From assembly GCA_036003885.1 (NCBI GenBank), contig DASYSA010000722.1:1-34442 (forward strand): DNA of 34,442 nucleotides. The letters are read 5' to 3'. The notes under the pieces are model-generated. The model saw only the letters and a program-made list of their open reading frames with translations, made no database searches and was not told the DNA's origin. The first letter of the stretch is position 1. Every line of letters starts with the position of its first letter. This document shows positions 8,280 to 15,168 of the stretch, in pieces. This stretch comes from DASYSA01 sp036003885. Its GTDB lineage: Bacteria > Acidobacteriota > Blastocatellia > UBA7656. A program made the position numbers and the translations under genes.

Positions 8280-8917
8280 GCGATGCGCTTTCCGATTCGA
8301 TAGGCACTTTTGCCGACCTGGTTGCGGAAGGGACGCCGACTCCGGGCGGGGGCAGCGTCGCGGCCTACAGTGGCGTGCTGGCGGCGTCGCTCGGGCGAAT
8401 GATGTGCAGTCTCACGCTGGGCAAAGCCAGGTATGTCGAGGTCGAACCTCGAGTGAAGGAGATCAAAGCGGACCTCGAGCGATTGTCAGGGCGCCTCCGT
8501 CAATTAATCGGCGAAGACGCCGCAAGCTTTGAAGCCGTTCTGGTGGCCTATCGCCAGGCGAAACAGACGGCCGAGCAGGCGGCCGAGCGCAAACGCCAGA
8601 TCGAGATTGCAACGCGCGCCGCCGTGGACGTACCTTTGCAGACGGCGCGCACGGTGCTCGACGTGCTGAAGCTGTTGGCTGAACTTGCGACGATCGGCAA
8701 TCCAAATGCATTGCCGGACGTTGCGGTGGGCAGCCGCCTTGCAGAGACCGCGGTGAAAGGCGCCTACTACAACATCGGAATAAATCTGAAGACGCTTGCC
8801 GACCGCGCCGCCGCTGGGATCATTGAGCGGCAGACAACCGAGTTGATCATTGAGACCGAACGCATGGCTGCTGAGATCGAATCGATAATGATCAAGCAGA
8901 TCGAGAGTGATGCGTGA
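8276..8917 (+). CDS. Formimidoyltetrahydrofolate cyclodeaminase / methenyl-THF cyclohydrolase family protein
   Basis: A 213-residue all-helical protein of the FTCD C-terminal domain family. The N-terminal segment TPTPGGGSVAAYSGVLAASLGRM is the family signature, and VGSRLAETAVKGAYYNI follows later. It is expected to convert 5-formimino-THF to 5,10-methenyl-THF plus ammonia, finishing the step begun by the upstream transferase. The GTG start at 8276 lies within the 4-base overlap with ftcD. Homologues called FchA act as methenyl-THF cyclohydrolases in other pathways, but the pairing with ftcD favours the deaminase role. The last codons (AGT GAT GCG TGA) are themselves units of repeat R4, so the C-terminal Ser-Asp-Ala and the stop come from the repeat. 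Confidence 0.9.
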   Translation: MSDALSDSIGTFADLVAEGTPTPGGGSVAAYSGVLAASLGRMMCSLTLGKARYVEVEPRVKEIKADLERLSGRLRQLIGEDAASFEAVLVAYRQAKQTAEQAAERKRQIEIATRAAVDVPLQTARTVLDVLKLLAELATIGNPNALPDVAVGSRLAETAVKGAYYNIGINLKTLADRAAAGIIERQTTELIIETERMAAEIESIMIKQIESDA

Positions 8918-9000
8918 TGCGTGATGCGTGACGGATCATAAATGACACATCACGAATCACAGGTCACGAATCACGGATCACGGGTCACGGATCACGTCAC
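8907..9000. repeat. Inverted tandem-repeat array R4 (GTGATGCGTGA / TCACGGATCACG)
   Basis: The left arm (8907-8931) is three GTGATGC units and starts inside the preceding coding sequence. The right arm (about 8946-9000) is a run of ATCACG-type units that ends directly at the ATG of the next gene. No Shine-Dalgarno sequence is left between array and start codon. Confidence 0.85.
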
Positions 9001-9780
9001 ATGGCTAGCCAATACAAGGACATTCAATTCACGATCGCGGAGAGGGTGGCACGAGTGACGTTCGCTCGGCCTCCCCTCAACGTTCTCACCATCGCGATGA
9101 TGAAGGAGATAACCGATGCGGTTAATCGCGTCAGCACAATGAGAGACGTGTGTGCGATTGTCTTTGCCGCCTCGGCGGGAGCGCGGGCTTTTTCGGCGGG
9201 CGTCTCCATTGAAGAGCACAGACAAGACACCATCTATCAAATGCTGGAAGCGTTTCACGGCATCTTCCGGATGTTGAACACAGTGTCCAAGCCGGTGATT
9301 GCCCTGGTCTCGGGAGTCGCCCTGGGGGGCGGATGTGAATTCGTGGCCTTCGCCGACATTGTCATTGCGACGCGGTCGGCCCGATTCGGACAGCCGGAGA
9401 TCAAAGTGGGAGTCTTTCCGCCCGTGGCTGCCTTCATGCTGCCGAGGGTGGTTGGCGACAGAAAAGCGCGGGAGATGATTCTTACCGGTGAGCTGCTCAC
9501 GGCGGAAGCGGCCCACTCGCTCGGGCTTGTTACGCACGTTGTCGAGGACGCCCAGCTCGAGGAGCGAGCGGAACAACTGCTGGGCGTACTTCGAAAGCTG
9601 AGCGTGCCCGCGCTCGAAGTGAGCCGCCGCGCAATGGTTGAAACGATGGGGCTGGGGTTTGAAGACGCTCTCAAACGCTCTGAGGACCTCTATCTGAATC
9701 GCTTGCTGTCATACAAGGACCCGCACGAGGGAGTTGAGGCCTTCATAGAAAAACGCCCGCCGAAATGGAAACACCGGTAA
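9001..9780 (+). CDS. Enoyl-CoA hydratase/isomerase (crotonase) family protein
   Basis: A 259-residue crotonase. The oxyanion-hole segments are AFSAGVSIEEH (around 63-73) and GVALGGGCEF (around 105-114). Glu113 (GGGCE) and Glu133 (FGQPE) are 20 residues apart, as are the two catalytic glutamates 144 and 164 of rat enoyl-CoA hydratase, so hydratase chemistry is possible. The SIEEH segment and the KVGVFPPVAA stretch, instead of the usual IPGAGGTQ, remind me of cyclohexa-1,5-diene-carbonyl-CoA hydratases of benzoyl-CoA degradation. That is only a resemblance and no other genes of that pathway are here. The start codon is directly preceded by repeat R4 and has no visible ribosome site. Confidence 0.88.
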   Translation: MASQYKDIQFTIAERVARVTFARPPLNVLTIAMMKEITDAVNRVSTMRDVCAIVFAASAGARAFSAGVSIEEHRQDTIYQMLEAFHGIFRMLNTVSKPVIALVSGVALGGGCEFVAFADIVIATRSARFGQPEIKVGVFPPVAAFMLPRVVGDRKAREMILTGELLTAEAAHSLGLVTHVVEDAQLEERAEQLLGVLRKLSVPALEVSRRAMVETMGLGFEDALKRSEDLYLNRLLSYKDPHEGVEAFIEKRPPKWKHR

Positions 9781-9783
9781 AGA

Positions 9784-9892
9784 CCGTTTCGCGTTCGGTC
9801 GCGAAGATTGTAACTAACTACGGATAGCCAAGGCGCCAAAAAACGTAAGACGCAAACGTAAAACCCAAAACGCGAAACTCGAAACGTTTTTT
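9784..9892. repeat. Repeat array R5 (ACGCAAACGTAAAAC family)
   Basis: GTTTCGCGTT at 9786-9795 pairs with AACGCGAAAC at 9869-9878. The right part (about 9840-9885) is a run of degenerate AACGTAAAAC units ending in a T6 tract that touches the ATG at 9893. The unit is related to arrays R7 and R12. Confidence 0.75.
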
Positions 9893-10228
9893 ATGCCAGT
9901 CCCCTTACCACTCGAAATAAAGAAGACCGGTGGTCGCGAAATAACCGTCCGCTGGGACGACGCCCACGTGAGCGTCTTTCCGATAAAGTTTCTCCGGTCG
10001 GAATGCACCTGTGCCAATTGCGTCAGCGAAGTGACTGGGCTTCGGATACTCGACCCGCGAACTGTCTCCGAGGAGCTGACTGTTCTGAACGCCGAGCACG
10101 TTGGCCGATACGGAGTGAAATTCACCTTCAGCGACCGTCACGAAAATGGGATCTACACCTGGGAGCGGTTACGCGCTCTCTGCCCTTGCGCGGAGTGCTC
10201 GAAGGGTCGGGCAGAGAATGGCGAATGA
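9893..10228 (+). CDS. DUF971 (gamma-butyrobetaine hydroxylase N-terminal-like) protein with two CxCxxC motifs
   Basis: A 111-residue protein of the DUF971 fold: ITVRWDDAHVSVFPIKFLR, then YGVKFTFSDRHENGIYTWERLR. The first motif is C38-x-C40-xx-C43, and His83 follows. In human gamma-butyrobetaine hydroxylase the N-terminal domain binds zinc through Cys38, Cys40, Cys43 and His82, so a zinc site is likely. A second CxCxxC (Cys97, Cys99, Cys102) sits near the C-terminus and may be an extra metal site. DUF971 is also known next to or fused with Mrp/ApbC-type iron-sulfur carriers, so a role in cofactor assembly is possible. The start follows array R5 without a ribosome site. Function not established. 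Confidence 0.82.
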   Translation: MPVPLPLEIKKTGGREITVRWDDAHVSVFPIKFLRSECTCANCVSEVTGLRILDPRTVSEELTVLNAEHVGRYGVKFTFSDRHENGIYTWERLRALCPCAECSKGRAENGE

Positions 10229-10274
10229 TCCTCGCCGCGGCACAGAGCGGCATCAATTGACACACCCCTATCGT

Positions 10275-10312
10275 TTTTACACTTTACTCTTCTTGCTCTT
10301 CCCCGCTATATT
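10275..10312 (+). promoter_or_regulatory. Possible promoter of the HNH gene
   Basis: TATATT at 10307-10312 is a fair -10 element, with TTTACT near 10283 as a weak -35 (18-base spacer). Transcription would begin only about 5 bases before the ATG at 10324, implying a nearly leaderless mRNA. No ribosome site is visible there, which fits. Confidence 0.3.
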
Positions 10313-10323
10313 TCGGTTTCAGA

Positions 10324-10833
10324 ATGAACTCACGCGTTTTAGTACTCAACGCCTCGTTCGAGCCGATTAACGTCTGCACGGCCCGACGAGCTGTGGTGCT
10401 CGTCCTGAAGGGTGTCGCTCATGCGGAGGAGAGTTCTCCGACGTGGCTGCACTCGGCGCGCTTTTCCATGCCGACACCGTCTGTGATACGGCTGCTCGAG
10501 TACATTCATATTCCGTTCGAGCGAAAGAGTCTCTCGCGCAAAAACATCCTGCTGCGCGATCACAACACCTGCCAGTACTGCCGACACATCTTTCCGCCGC
10601 TGGACTTGACGCTCGACCACATAGTTCCGCGATGTCGAGGCGGCGATTCCACCTGGGACAACCTGGTTGCGTGTTGCCGCTCCTGCAACAACCGTAAGGG
10701 AGATCGCTCGCCCGAGGAATCGGGTCTGCGGTTAATGAAGCGGCCCCAGGCCTACAACCTTCACGTCAATCGCCAGATCATCCGCTATCTGGGCCGCGCG
10801 GACGAAACGTGGAGGAAGTATCTGTTTTATTGA
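10324..10833 (+). CDS. HNH endonuclease family protein
   Basis: A 169-residue protein with an N-terminal domain (MNSRVLVLNASFEPINVCTA) seen in stand-alone bacterial HNH proteins, followed by a zinc-bound HNH core. The core has C83-xx-C86, LDHIVPR with Asp98-His99, the Asn of WDNL (113) and C118-xx-C121-NN-x-KG. All catalytic and metal positions are present. The N-terminal domain plus HNH layout is common as a lone gene in many phyla and is not tied to a restriction system; no methyltransferase or phage gene is nearby. The role is unknown. The C-terminal RYLGRADETWRKYLFY is well conserved in this group as I recall it. Confidence 0.9.
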   Translation: MNSRVLVLNASFEPINVCTARRAVVLVLKGVAHAEESSPTWLHSARFSMPTPSVIRLLEYIHIPFERKSLSRKNILLRDHNTCQYCRHIFPPLDLTLDHIVPRCRGGDSTWDNLVACCRSCNNRKGDRSPEESGLRLMKRPQAYNLHVNRQIIRYLGRADETWRKYLFY

Positions 10834-11030
10834 TCTGATCCCGGACAGGCAGGTCACAACTGAATGGCGTCCTTGCTTGCCCATCACGCTCACCCATTGC
10901 GTTCTGGACTTGCTTCCCGGCCCGCCTTCATCATACTCTCACTGAAGCTCGAGACAGCGCGCGGCAGCCCGAGTTCGACACAGTAGGGGCGAAGATGCTT
11001 CAATCTGGGGCCTGTTAGATCTACTCACTG

Positions 11031-11786
11031 ATGAATCCAATCACCAAGGTCGTCTACGAATTACAGGAATCGACTCTGATGACGGGCCGCGCATTTCGCC
11101 GGGCGGCCTCCAGGCCTTACTACCTCCGCGAGATAGTCACGCAGATGGACACGATCGGAGTCGGCTCGTTGATGATCATCGTGCTAACCGGCCTGTTCAC
11201 CGGCGGCATTCTCGCTCTGCAGACCTCCAAGATGCTGCAGACCTTTGGCGCGACTGGTGTGACCGGCCTGCTGGTAATGACGTCGCTGGTGCGCGAGATG
11301 GGCCCGGTGCTGGCGTCGTTGATGCTGGCGGGGCGCGTCGGCTCGGCGATCGCCGCCGAGCTTGGATCGATGGTGGTGTCCGAACAGGTGGATGCTATGC
11401 GGGCGCTGGGCACCGATCCGATAAAGAAGCTGGTCTGGCCAAGGGTGTTAGCGTTGATGGTGATGACCCCCGCCTTGACCCTGGTGGCCGACATGATTGG
11501 CGCTTTCGGCGGCTGGCTGGTCTCAAGCACGCTGATGAACGTGGCGAGTTCGGTGTACATCAGCTCGGCGAAGCAGGCGCTTACCTACAACGATATCATC
11601 GGCGGCCTGCTCAAACCGACTGTATTCGGCTTGATCATAGCTGTCGTCAGTTGCCGGACGGGACTTCGAACTCATGGTGGAACCGTAGGTGTGGGCCGTT
11701 CGGTGACCCAGTGCGTTGTGACCTCGGACATTCTGATACTTGTGTCCGACTTCTTCCTTAGCAAGCTTATTCTCACGTTCAAGTGA
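11031..11786 (+). CDS. mlaE: MlaE family ABC transporter permease
   Basis: A 251-residue polytopic membrane protein of the MlaE permease family, the inner-membrane channel of MCE-type lipid transporters. The signature region GPVLASLMLAGRVGSAIAAE, then LGSMVVSEQVDAMRALGTDP (about 98-140), is the conserved coupling segment. About five membrane helices are predictable, the last ending at the C-terminus (ILILVSDFFLSKLIL). It is the first gene of an operon with the ATPase 16 bases downstream and an MCE protein after that. No MlaB (STAS), MlaC or MlaA gene is present, a common reduced arrangement outside Proteobacteria. The symbol is by family, not by proven orthology. Confidence 0.92.
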   Translation: MNPITKVVYELQESTLMTGRAFRRAASRPYYLREIVTQMDTIGVGSLMIIVLTGLFTGGILALQTSKMLQTFGATGVTGLLVMTSLVREMGPVLASLMLAGRVGSAIAAELGSMVVSEQVDAMRALGTDPIKKLVWPRVLALMVMTPALTLVADMIGAFGGWLVSSTLMNVASSVYISSAKQALTYNDIIGGLLKPTVFGLIIAVVSCRTGLRTHGGTVGVGRSVTQCVVTSDILILVSDFFLSKLILTFK

Positions 11787-11802
11787 CAGTCGACCTCCAA
11801 TC

Positions 11803-12615
11803 ATGAACGACCACATTCACAGCGCGATCGAGTTCAAGGACGTGACGATGTCCTATGACGACCGGATGATTCTTGACGGCGTCAGCTTCGCGGTGAACCC
11901 GGGCGAGACCAAGATCGTTATGGGAGGTTCGGGAACGGGCAAGTCGACGATCCTCAAACTCGTGCTCGGCTTAATCAGACCCGACGATGGAAGGATTCTG
12001 ATTGACGGCGAAGATGTCACCGATTACTCCGAAGACAGGATGACCGCCGTGAGACAGAAGATCGGTATGGTGTTTCAAGACGGGGCATTGTTTGACTCGC
12101 TCTCGGTCTATGAGAACGTGGGTTTTCGGTTATTCGAACAGGGAGTGCCGGAGACTGAGATCGAGGACAACGTAAGGCGGATGCTTCGTTTCGTTAACCT
12201 CGAGGATGCGATGCATATGATGCCGGCCGAGCTCTCAGGCGGCATGCGCCGGAGGGTCGGCATCGCTCGCGCCCTGGTGGGTAGCCCCAAGCTGGTGCTC
12301 TTCGACGAGCCGACAGCCGGGCTTGACCCCCCGACCGCGCGCACGATCCTCGAGCTTGCAATAAAGCTGCGCGACCTGGAAGGCGTAAGCTCGATCTTTG
12401 TAACCCACAGGCTGGAAGACATAAAGCTCATGTCATCAAGCTTCGCTACTATAGATGAGGACGGCGAGGTAGTGTTTCAAGAGGAGAAGGGAAATGTGTG
12501 TCTGGTGAACACGAGATTCGTGATGCTCAAGCAAGGGCGGGTGATATTCAGCGGGACCGATGAGGAGTTGTGGCAGTCCGCGGACCCCTACATCGTGGAG
12601 TTCTTTCGGGTATGA
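11803..12615 (+). CDS. mlaF: MlaF-like ABC transporter ATPase
   Basis: A 270-residue ATPase. Walker A is GGSGTGKST, the Q-loop FQDGALFDS, the signature LSGGMRRRVGIARAL, Walker B LVLFDEPTAGLDP and the switch His VTHRLED, all intact. The DGALFDSLSVYENVGF stretch is typical of MlaF. The reading frame extends upstream to 11740, but that part overlaps mlaE; the ATG at 11803 gives a normal N-terminus with the usual beta-strand IEFKDVTMSY. Between the His switch and the C-terminal MLKQGRVIFSG lies an insertion of about 25 residues (SSSFATIDEDGEVV and on), longer than in E. coli MlaF. It powers lipid movement between the membranes together with MlaE and the MCE protein. Confidence 0.93.
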   Translation: MNDHIHSAIEFKDVTMSYDDRMILDGVSFAVNPGETKIVMGGSGTGKSTILKLVLGLIRPDDGRILIDGEDVTDYSEDRMTAVRQKIGMVFQDGALFDSLSVYENVGFRLFEQGVPETEIEDNVRRMLRFVNLEDAMHMMPAELSGGMRRRVGIARALVGSPKLVLFDEPTAGLDPPTARTILELAIKLRDLEGVSSIFVTHRLEDIKLMSSSFATIDEDGEVVFQEEKGNVCLVNTRFVMLKQGRVIFSGTDEELWQSADPYIVEFFRV

Positions 12616-12616
12616 T

Positions 12617-12715
12617 GTCATCAGTTGTCCGTGGTCAGTTGTCCGTGGTCAGTTGTCAATTGCAACCTATCAAACTTCATGACAACTAACCACGGACAAC
12701 TGACCACGGACAAAG
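12617..12715. repeat. Inverted tandem-repeat array R6 (CAGTTGTCCGTGGT family)
   Basis: The left arm (about 12617-12660) repeats CAGTTGTCCGTGGT. The right arm (about 12680-12715) is the reverse complement, ACCACGGACAACTG. The 20-base centre is unique. The array sits inside the mla operon between ATPase and MCE genes. The same family recurs in R11 and R13. Confidence 0.9.
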
Positions 12716-12728
12716 TAGGAGAGTTTAT

Positions 12729-13835
12729 ATGGCAAGGAAGAAAACGACGCTTGCAGAGCTCCGCGTCGGCATACTGGCCTTCGCAACAATCGTTATTCTC
12801 ATCGTGTTTATTCTGTCGGTGACCGGCGACATTTCGCTATTCACCAAGACATTGACCTTCACGACTCGCTTCGCCGCAGCCGACGGATTGAAAGAGGGCG
12901 ACGAAGTGCGGCTGTCCGGCAAACGCGTCGGTAGAGTCGAGAGCGTCACTTTCGGAGACTCGATTCCATCAAGCACGAATGACAAAGCGATTGTGGTAAA
13001 AATGACCCTCAAAGGCAAGGAGGTCGACTCCCGCATCCGCACCGACTCGAAGGCCGTGCTCGGCCAGCAGGGCTTTCTGGGCGATAGGGTCATCGACATA
13101 ACGCTCGGCACCGCAGCCGCGGAGCCCATTCAGAACGGGGGTGAGATTCCGAGCGCCGACCAGGCTAGTCTCTCACAGGTCTTCCAGGGGGCCAGCGACA
13201 TACTGGTTAGTTTCAACCGGGTGGGGGCGCAGCTCCAGGAGCTGATGGACGACATCAACAGCGGCAAAGGCACCATCGGTAAGTTCCTTCACGACGACGC
13301 CCTCTACGTAAACCTCAACCGCACGGTGATGGAAGGTCAGTCGCTGGTGAAGCACATGAAGGAAGGGGAAGGCACTATCCCGCGTTTGCTCAACGACCCC
13401 AAGCTCTATGAGGACCTCAGGGCCACGACCAATGAGCTTCGCGGAATAGCGGCGGACCTCCGCGGCGGCAAGGGCACCGCCGGCAAACTGCTGAACGACG
13501 AACAGCTCTACCGCAACGCCACCGACGCCATCGCCAAGGTCAATACCGCCGTAGAGAAGTTCGACAGAATCGCAGCCGACGTTGAGGCTGGACGCGGCAC
13601 TGTCGGGAAACTACTAAAGGATGAGAAGCTGCACGAGGACCTCACCGCCGCGATGGCATCGGTCCGCAGCATTAGCGACCGTCTGGACAAGGGCGAAGGC
13701 TCGGCCGGCAAACTGCTGCACGACGATCGACTCTACAACAACATCAACGATATGTCGGCCGAGATGGTGAAGATGCTCTATGACTTCCGGCAGAATCCGA
13801 AGAAATATCTGAGCATCAAAGTCTCTCTCTTTTGA
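12729..13835 (+). CDS. MCE-domain lipid transport protein (MlaD-like) with five-fold C-terminal repeat
   Basis: A 368-residue protein anchored by one N-terminal membrane helix (about 12-32), followed by an MCE domain (about 40-128: FTTRFAAADGLKEGDEVRLSG, then RVGRVESV) that would form a ring in the periplasm. The rest is predicted helical and holds five copies of a G[KER]G[TS]xxxLLxDxxLYxxL motif starting near residues 179, 213, 247, 288 and 322, mostly 34 residues apart. E. coli MlaD is about 180 residues, so this protein has a long periplasmic extension, which could form a stalk or tunnel as in other long MCE proteins. The ending NPKKYLSIKVSLF is typical of such proteins. It is the substrate-contacting subunit of the mlaEF set. 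Confidence 0.92.
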   Translation: MARKKTTLAELRVGILAFATIVILIVFILSVTGDISLFTKTLTFTTRFAAADGLKEGDEVRLSGKRVGRVESVTFGDSIPSSTNDKAIVVKMTLKGKEVDSRIRTDSKAVLGQQGFLGDRVIDITLGTAAAEPIQNGGEIPSADQASLSQVFQGASDILVSFNRVGAQLQELMDDINSGKGTIGKFLHDDALYVNLNRTVMEGQSLVKHMKEGEGTIPRLLNDPKLYEDLRATTNELRGIAADLRGGKGTAGKLLNDEQLYRNATDAIAKVNTAVEKFDRIAADVEAGRGTVGKLLKDEKLHEDLTAAMASVRSISDRLDKGEGSAGKLLHDDRLYNNINDMSAEMVKMLYDFRQNPKKYLSIKVSLF

Positions 13836-13876
13836 TTGCGTTAATTCGTTTACGTTTTACGTCTTACGTTCGTAGC
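13836..13876. repeat. Half-array R7 (TTTACGTTTTACGTCTTACG family)
   Basis: This short run of TTTTACG-type units fills the space between the stop codons of the convergent MCE and DUF4136 genes. Only one arm is present. The units match the left arm of R12. Confidence 0.7.
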
Positions 13877-14431
13877 TCATGTGGTTTTCTGCGCGCCCGC
13901 TTTGGAGGGATGAGGAGGAAATCTCTTAAGCAACTTCGCTATGTCCGAGGTGATCCTCTTCTGCGCATGGGCCTGGTTAGGAGTGAACGCATCTCTGGCA
14001 GTCCCTCTCCAGACCAGCTTCTTCGCTGATGCGTCAACCAGGTCGAGCACGACCCTGGCCATCGGCATCGCTCCAACCGTGGGCTTGACGGTCTCCCCAA
14101 CCCCACCTTCCCACCGCGACAGATCAAGGCCCTGCATGTATTCGACCATCCTCGGGTTAACATTCCCTCCAAGAGATGCATAGTAGGCTACGTTGAGGTC
14201 TCCGTTCTCTTCGACTCTCTTAAGCCCTTTTGACATGAGCTGCCTGTCGACGGCCGACACGATCTGTTGATGAGCTACCGGGTTGTTTGAAGGCTCGCCT
14301 TCCAGCCACGAGTAGGTTTTGAACCTGGTGAAATCGACCCCATGGTCGTAGTGCACCTTTATCTGTTGGGCCTGAACCGCGCCTGGTATGGCGAATAAAG
14401 CAATTGCAAACAAGAAGCGAACTCTTTTCAT
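13877..14431 (-). CDS. DUF4136-family exported protein
   Basis: A 184-residue exported protein. AGGAG about 7 bases before the ATG at 14431 fixes the start; the upstream extension is translated repeat. Residues 1-21 are a signal peptide (LFAIALFAIPGAVQA, cleavage before QQ); there is no lipobox cysteine. The mature part starts KVHYDHGVDFTRFKTYSWLEG, the DUF4136 hallmark, then a conserved DLNVAYYAS, and ends with VDASAKKLVWRGTARDAF and a helical KRFPP tail. The family is common in Acidobacteriota and Bacteroidota, often as lipoproteins, with unknown function. It is convergent with the MCE gene and divergent from exbD. Confidence 0.85.
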   Translation of the reverse strand: MKRVRFLFAIALFAIPGAVQAQQIKVHYDHGVDFTRFKTYSWLEGEPSNNPVAHQQIVSAVDRQLMSKGLKRVEENGDLNVAYYASLGGNVNPRMVEYMQGLDLSRWEGGVGETVKPTVGAMPMARVVLDLVDASAKKLVWRGTARDAFTPNQAHAQKRITSDIAKLLKRFPPHPSKAGAQKTT

Positions 14432-14447
14432 CCTGGTTCTCCTGATT

Positions 14448-14622
14448 TCGGATTGCGGCTTTCGGATTTCGGATTCGGATTCAGGACTTTCACCTGGGCT
14501 TCGAATTCTCAATCGTCAATCTTCAACATTCAATCTTCAATCTTCAACCTTGATTTCGCAATCCACAATCCGCAGTCCACAATCCCCCAATCCGCAATCC
14601 GCAATCCGCAATCGGAATGTCG
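14448..14622. repeat. Composite repeat region R8 (two unit families)
   Basis: Between the divergent DUF4136 and exbD genes lie three blocks. First is a run of GATTTCGGATT units (14448-14488). Second is a run of CAATCTTCAA units (about 14508-14548). Third is a run of CAATCCGCAATCC units (about 14558-14622). The first and third blocks are inverted relative to each other (CGGATTGCGG against CCGCAATCCG), and the middle block is a different family. Confidence 0.8.
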
Positions 14623-14695
14623 GCAGTACGGAACAAATCGCGCTGGACGGAGTCAAAGTAGTCAGAGCGCTCATCAACCGACGAGGTTCCAACGC

Positions 14696-15112
14696 ATGGA
14701 TAACGAGTCGAGGTCCCGTGTGCAGTCTCCGTCCCCTTCGATCAACGTCACTCCGCTCATTGATGTTTTGTTAGTGTTGCTGATCATCTTTATGGTCATC
14801 TCTCCGCGCCACGAGCAGAAGCTGCCGGTTACGGCTCCGACACCCAATCCGGATGTGACGCCCCTGGCTGAGACGCTGATGCTCACGCTGTCAGGCGAGC
14901 TGCGGCTTGAATTGAATAGCAAGCCGATTACCGAGGAAGATCTCAAATCAGTGCTCGTATCCTTGATGGAGCACCGCACCCTGGAACAGAGGACACTGTT
15001 AATCAAAGCGCCGGCACAAATTCCATACGATCCGGTGGTGGCGCTGATAGACTGCGCCAAAGGCGCGGGCGTCGTCACCGTGGCCTTGATCCAGGGCGAG
15101 GTCAAGGACTGA
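14696..15112 (+). CDS. exbD: ExbD/TolR-family biopolymer transport protein
   Basis: A 138-residue protein with a short cytoplasmic N-terminus, one membrane helix and a periplasmic domain. The helix segment INVTPLIDVLLVLLIIFMVI carries the conserved Asp needed for proton coupling. The periplasmic part has LTLSGELRLELNSKPI, a following DLKSVL and TLLIKAPAQIPYDPVVALID, typical of ExbD. The open frame extends upstream through repeat R8, but the ATG at 14696 with GAGG before it gives the normal N-terminus. ExbD works with ExbB and TonB; neither is adjacent here, so it must pair with a motor encoded elsewhere. The stop codon lies at the first units of repeat R9. Confidence 0.9.
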   Translation: MDNESRSRVQSPSPSINVTPLIDVLLVLLIIFMVISPRHEQKLPVTAPTPNPDVTPLAETLMLTLSGELRLELNSKPITEEDLKSVLVSLMEHRTLEQRTLLIKAPAQIPYDPVVALIDCAKGAGVVTVALIQGEVKD

Positions 15113-15163
15113 GTGGGAGTGTGGGAGAGTGGGAGTGTGGGAGAGTGGGAGTGTAGGAGTGTG
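15111..15163. repeat. Tandem repeat R9 (GTGGGAGAGTGGGA family)
   Basis: A single-orientation run of GTGGGAGAGTGGGA units of about 9 bases each, with no opposing arm. It overlaps the stop codon of exbD and ends just before the stop of the convergent ribD gene. It is strongly purine-biased on this strand (G-rich). Confidence 0.85.
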
Positions 15164-15168
15164 CTCGT

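Noticed and set aside
10324..10833. HNH gene as part of a restriction or defence system
   Set aside because: No methyltransferase, nuclease partner or phage gene is adjacent, and this layout is common as a single gene.
10834..11030. Gene or RNA in the gap between HNH and mlaE
   Set aside because: No ORF with a ribosome site and no clear inverted repeat; probably the mla promoter region.
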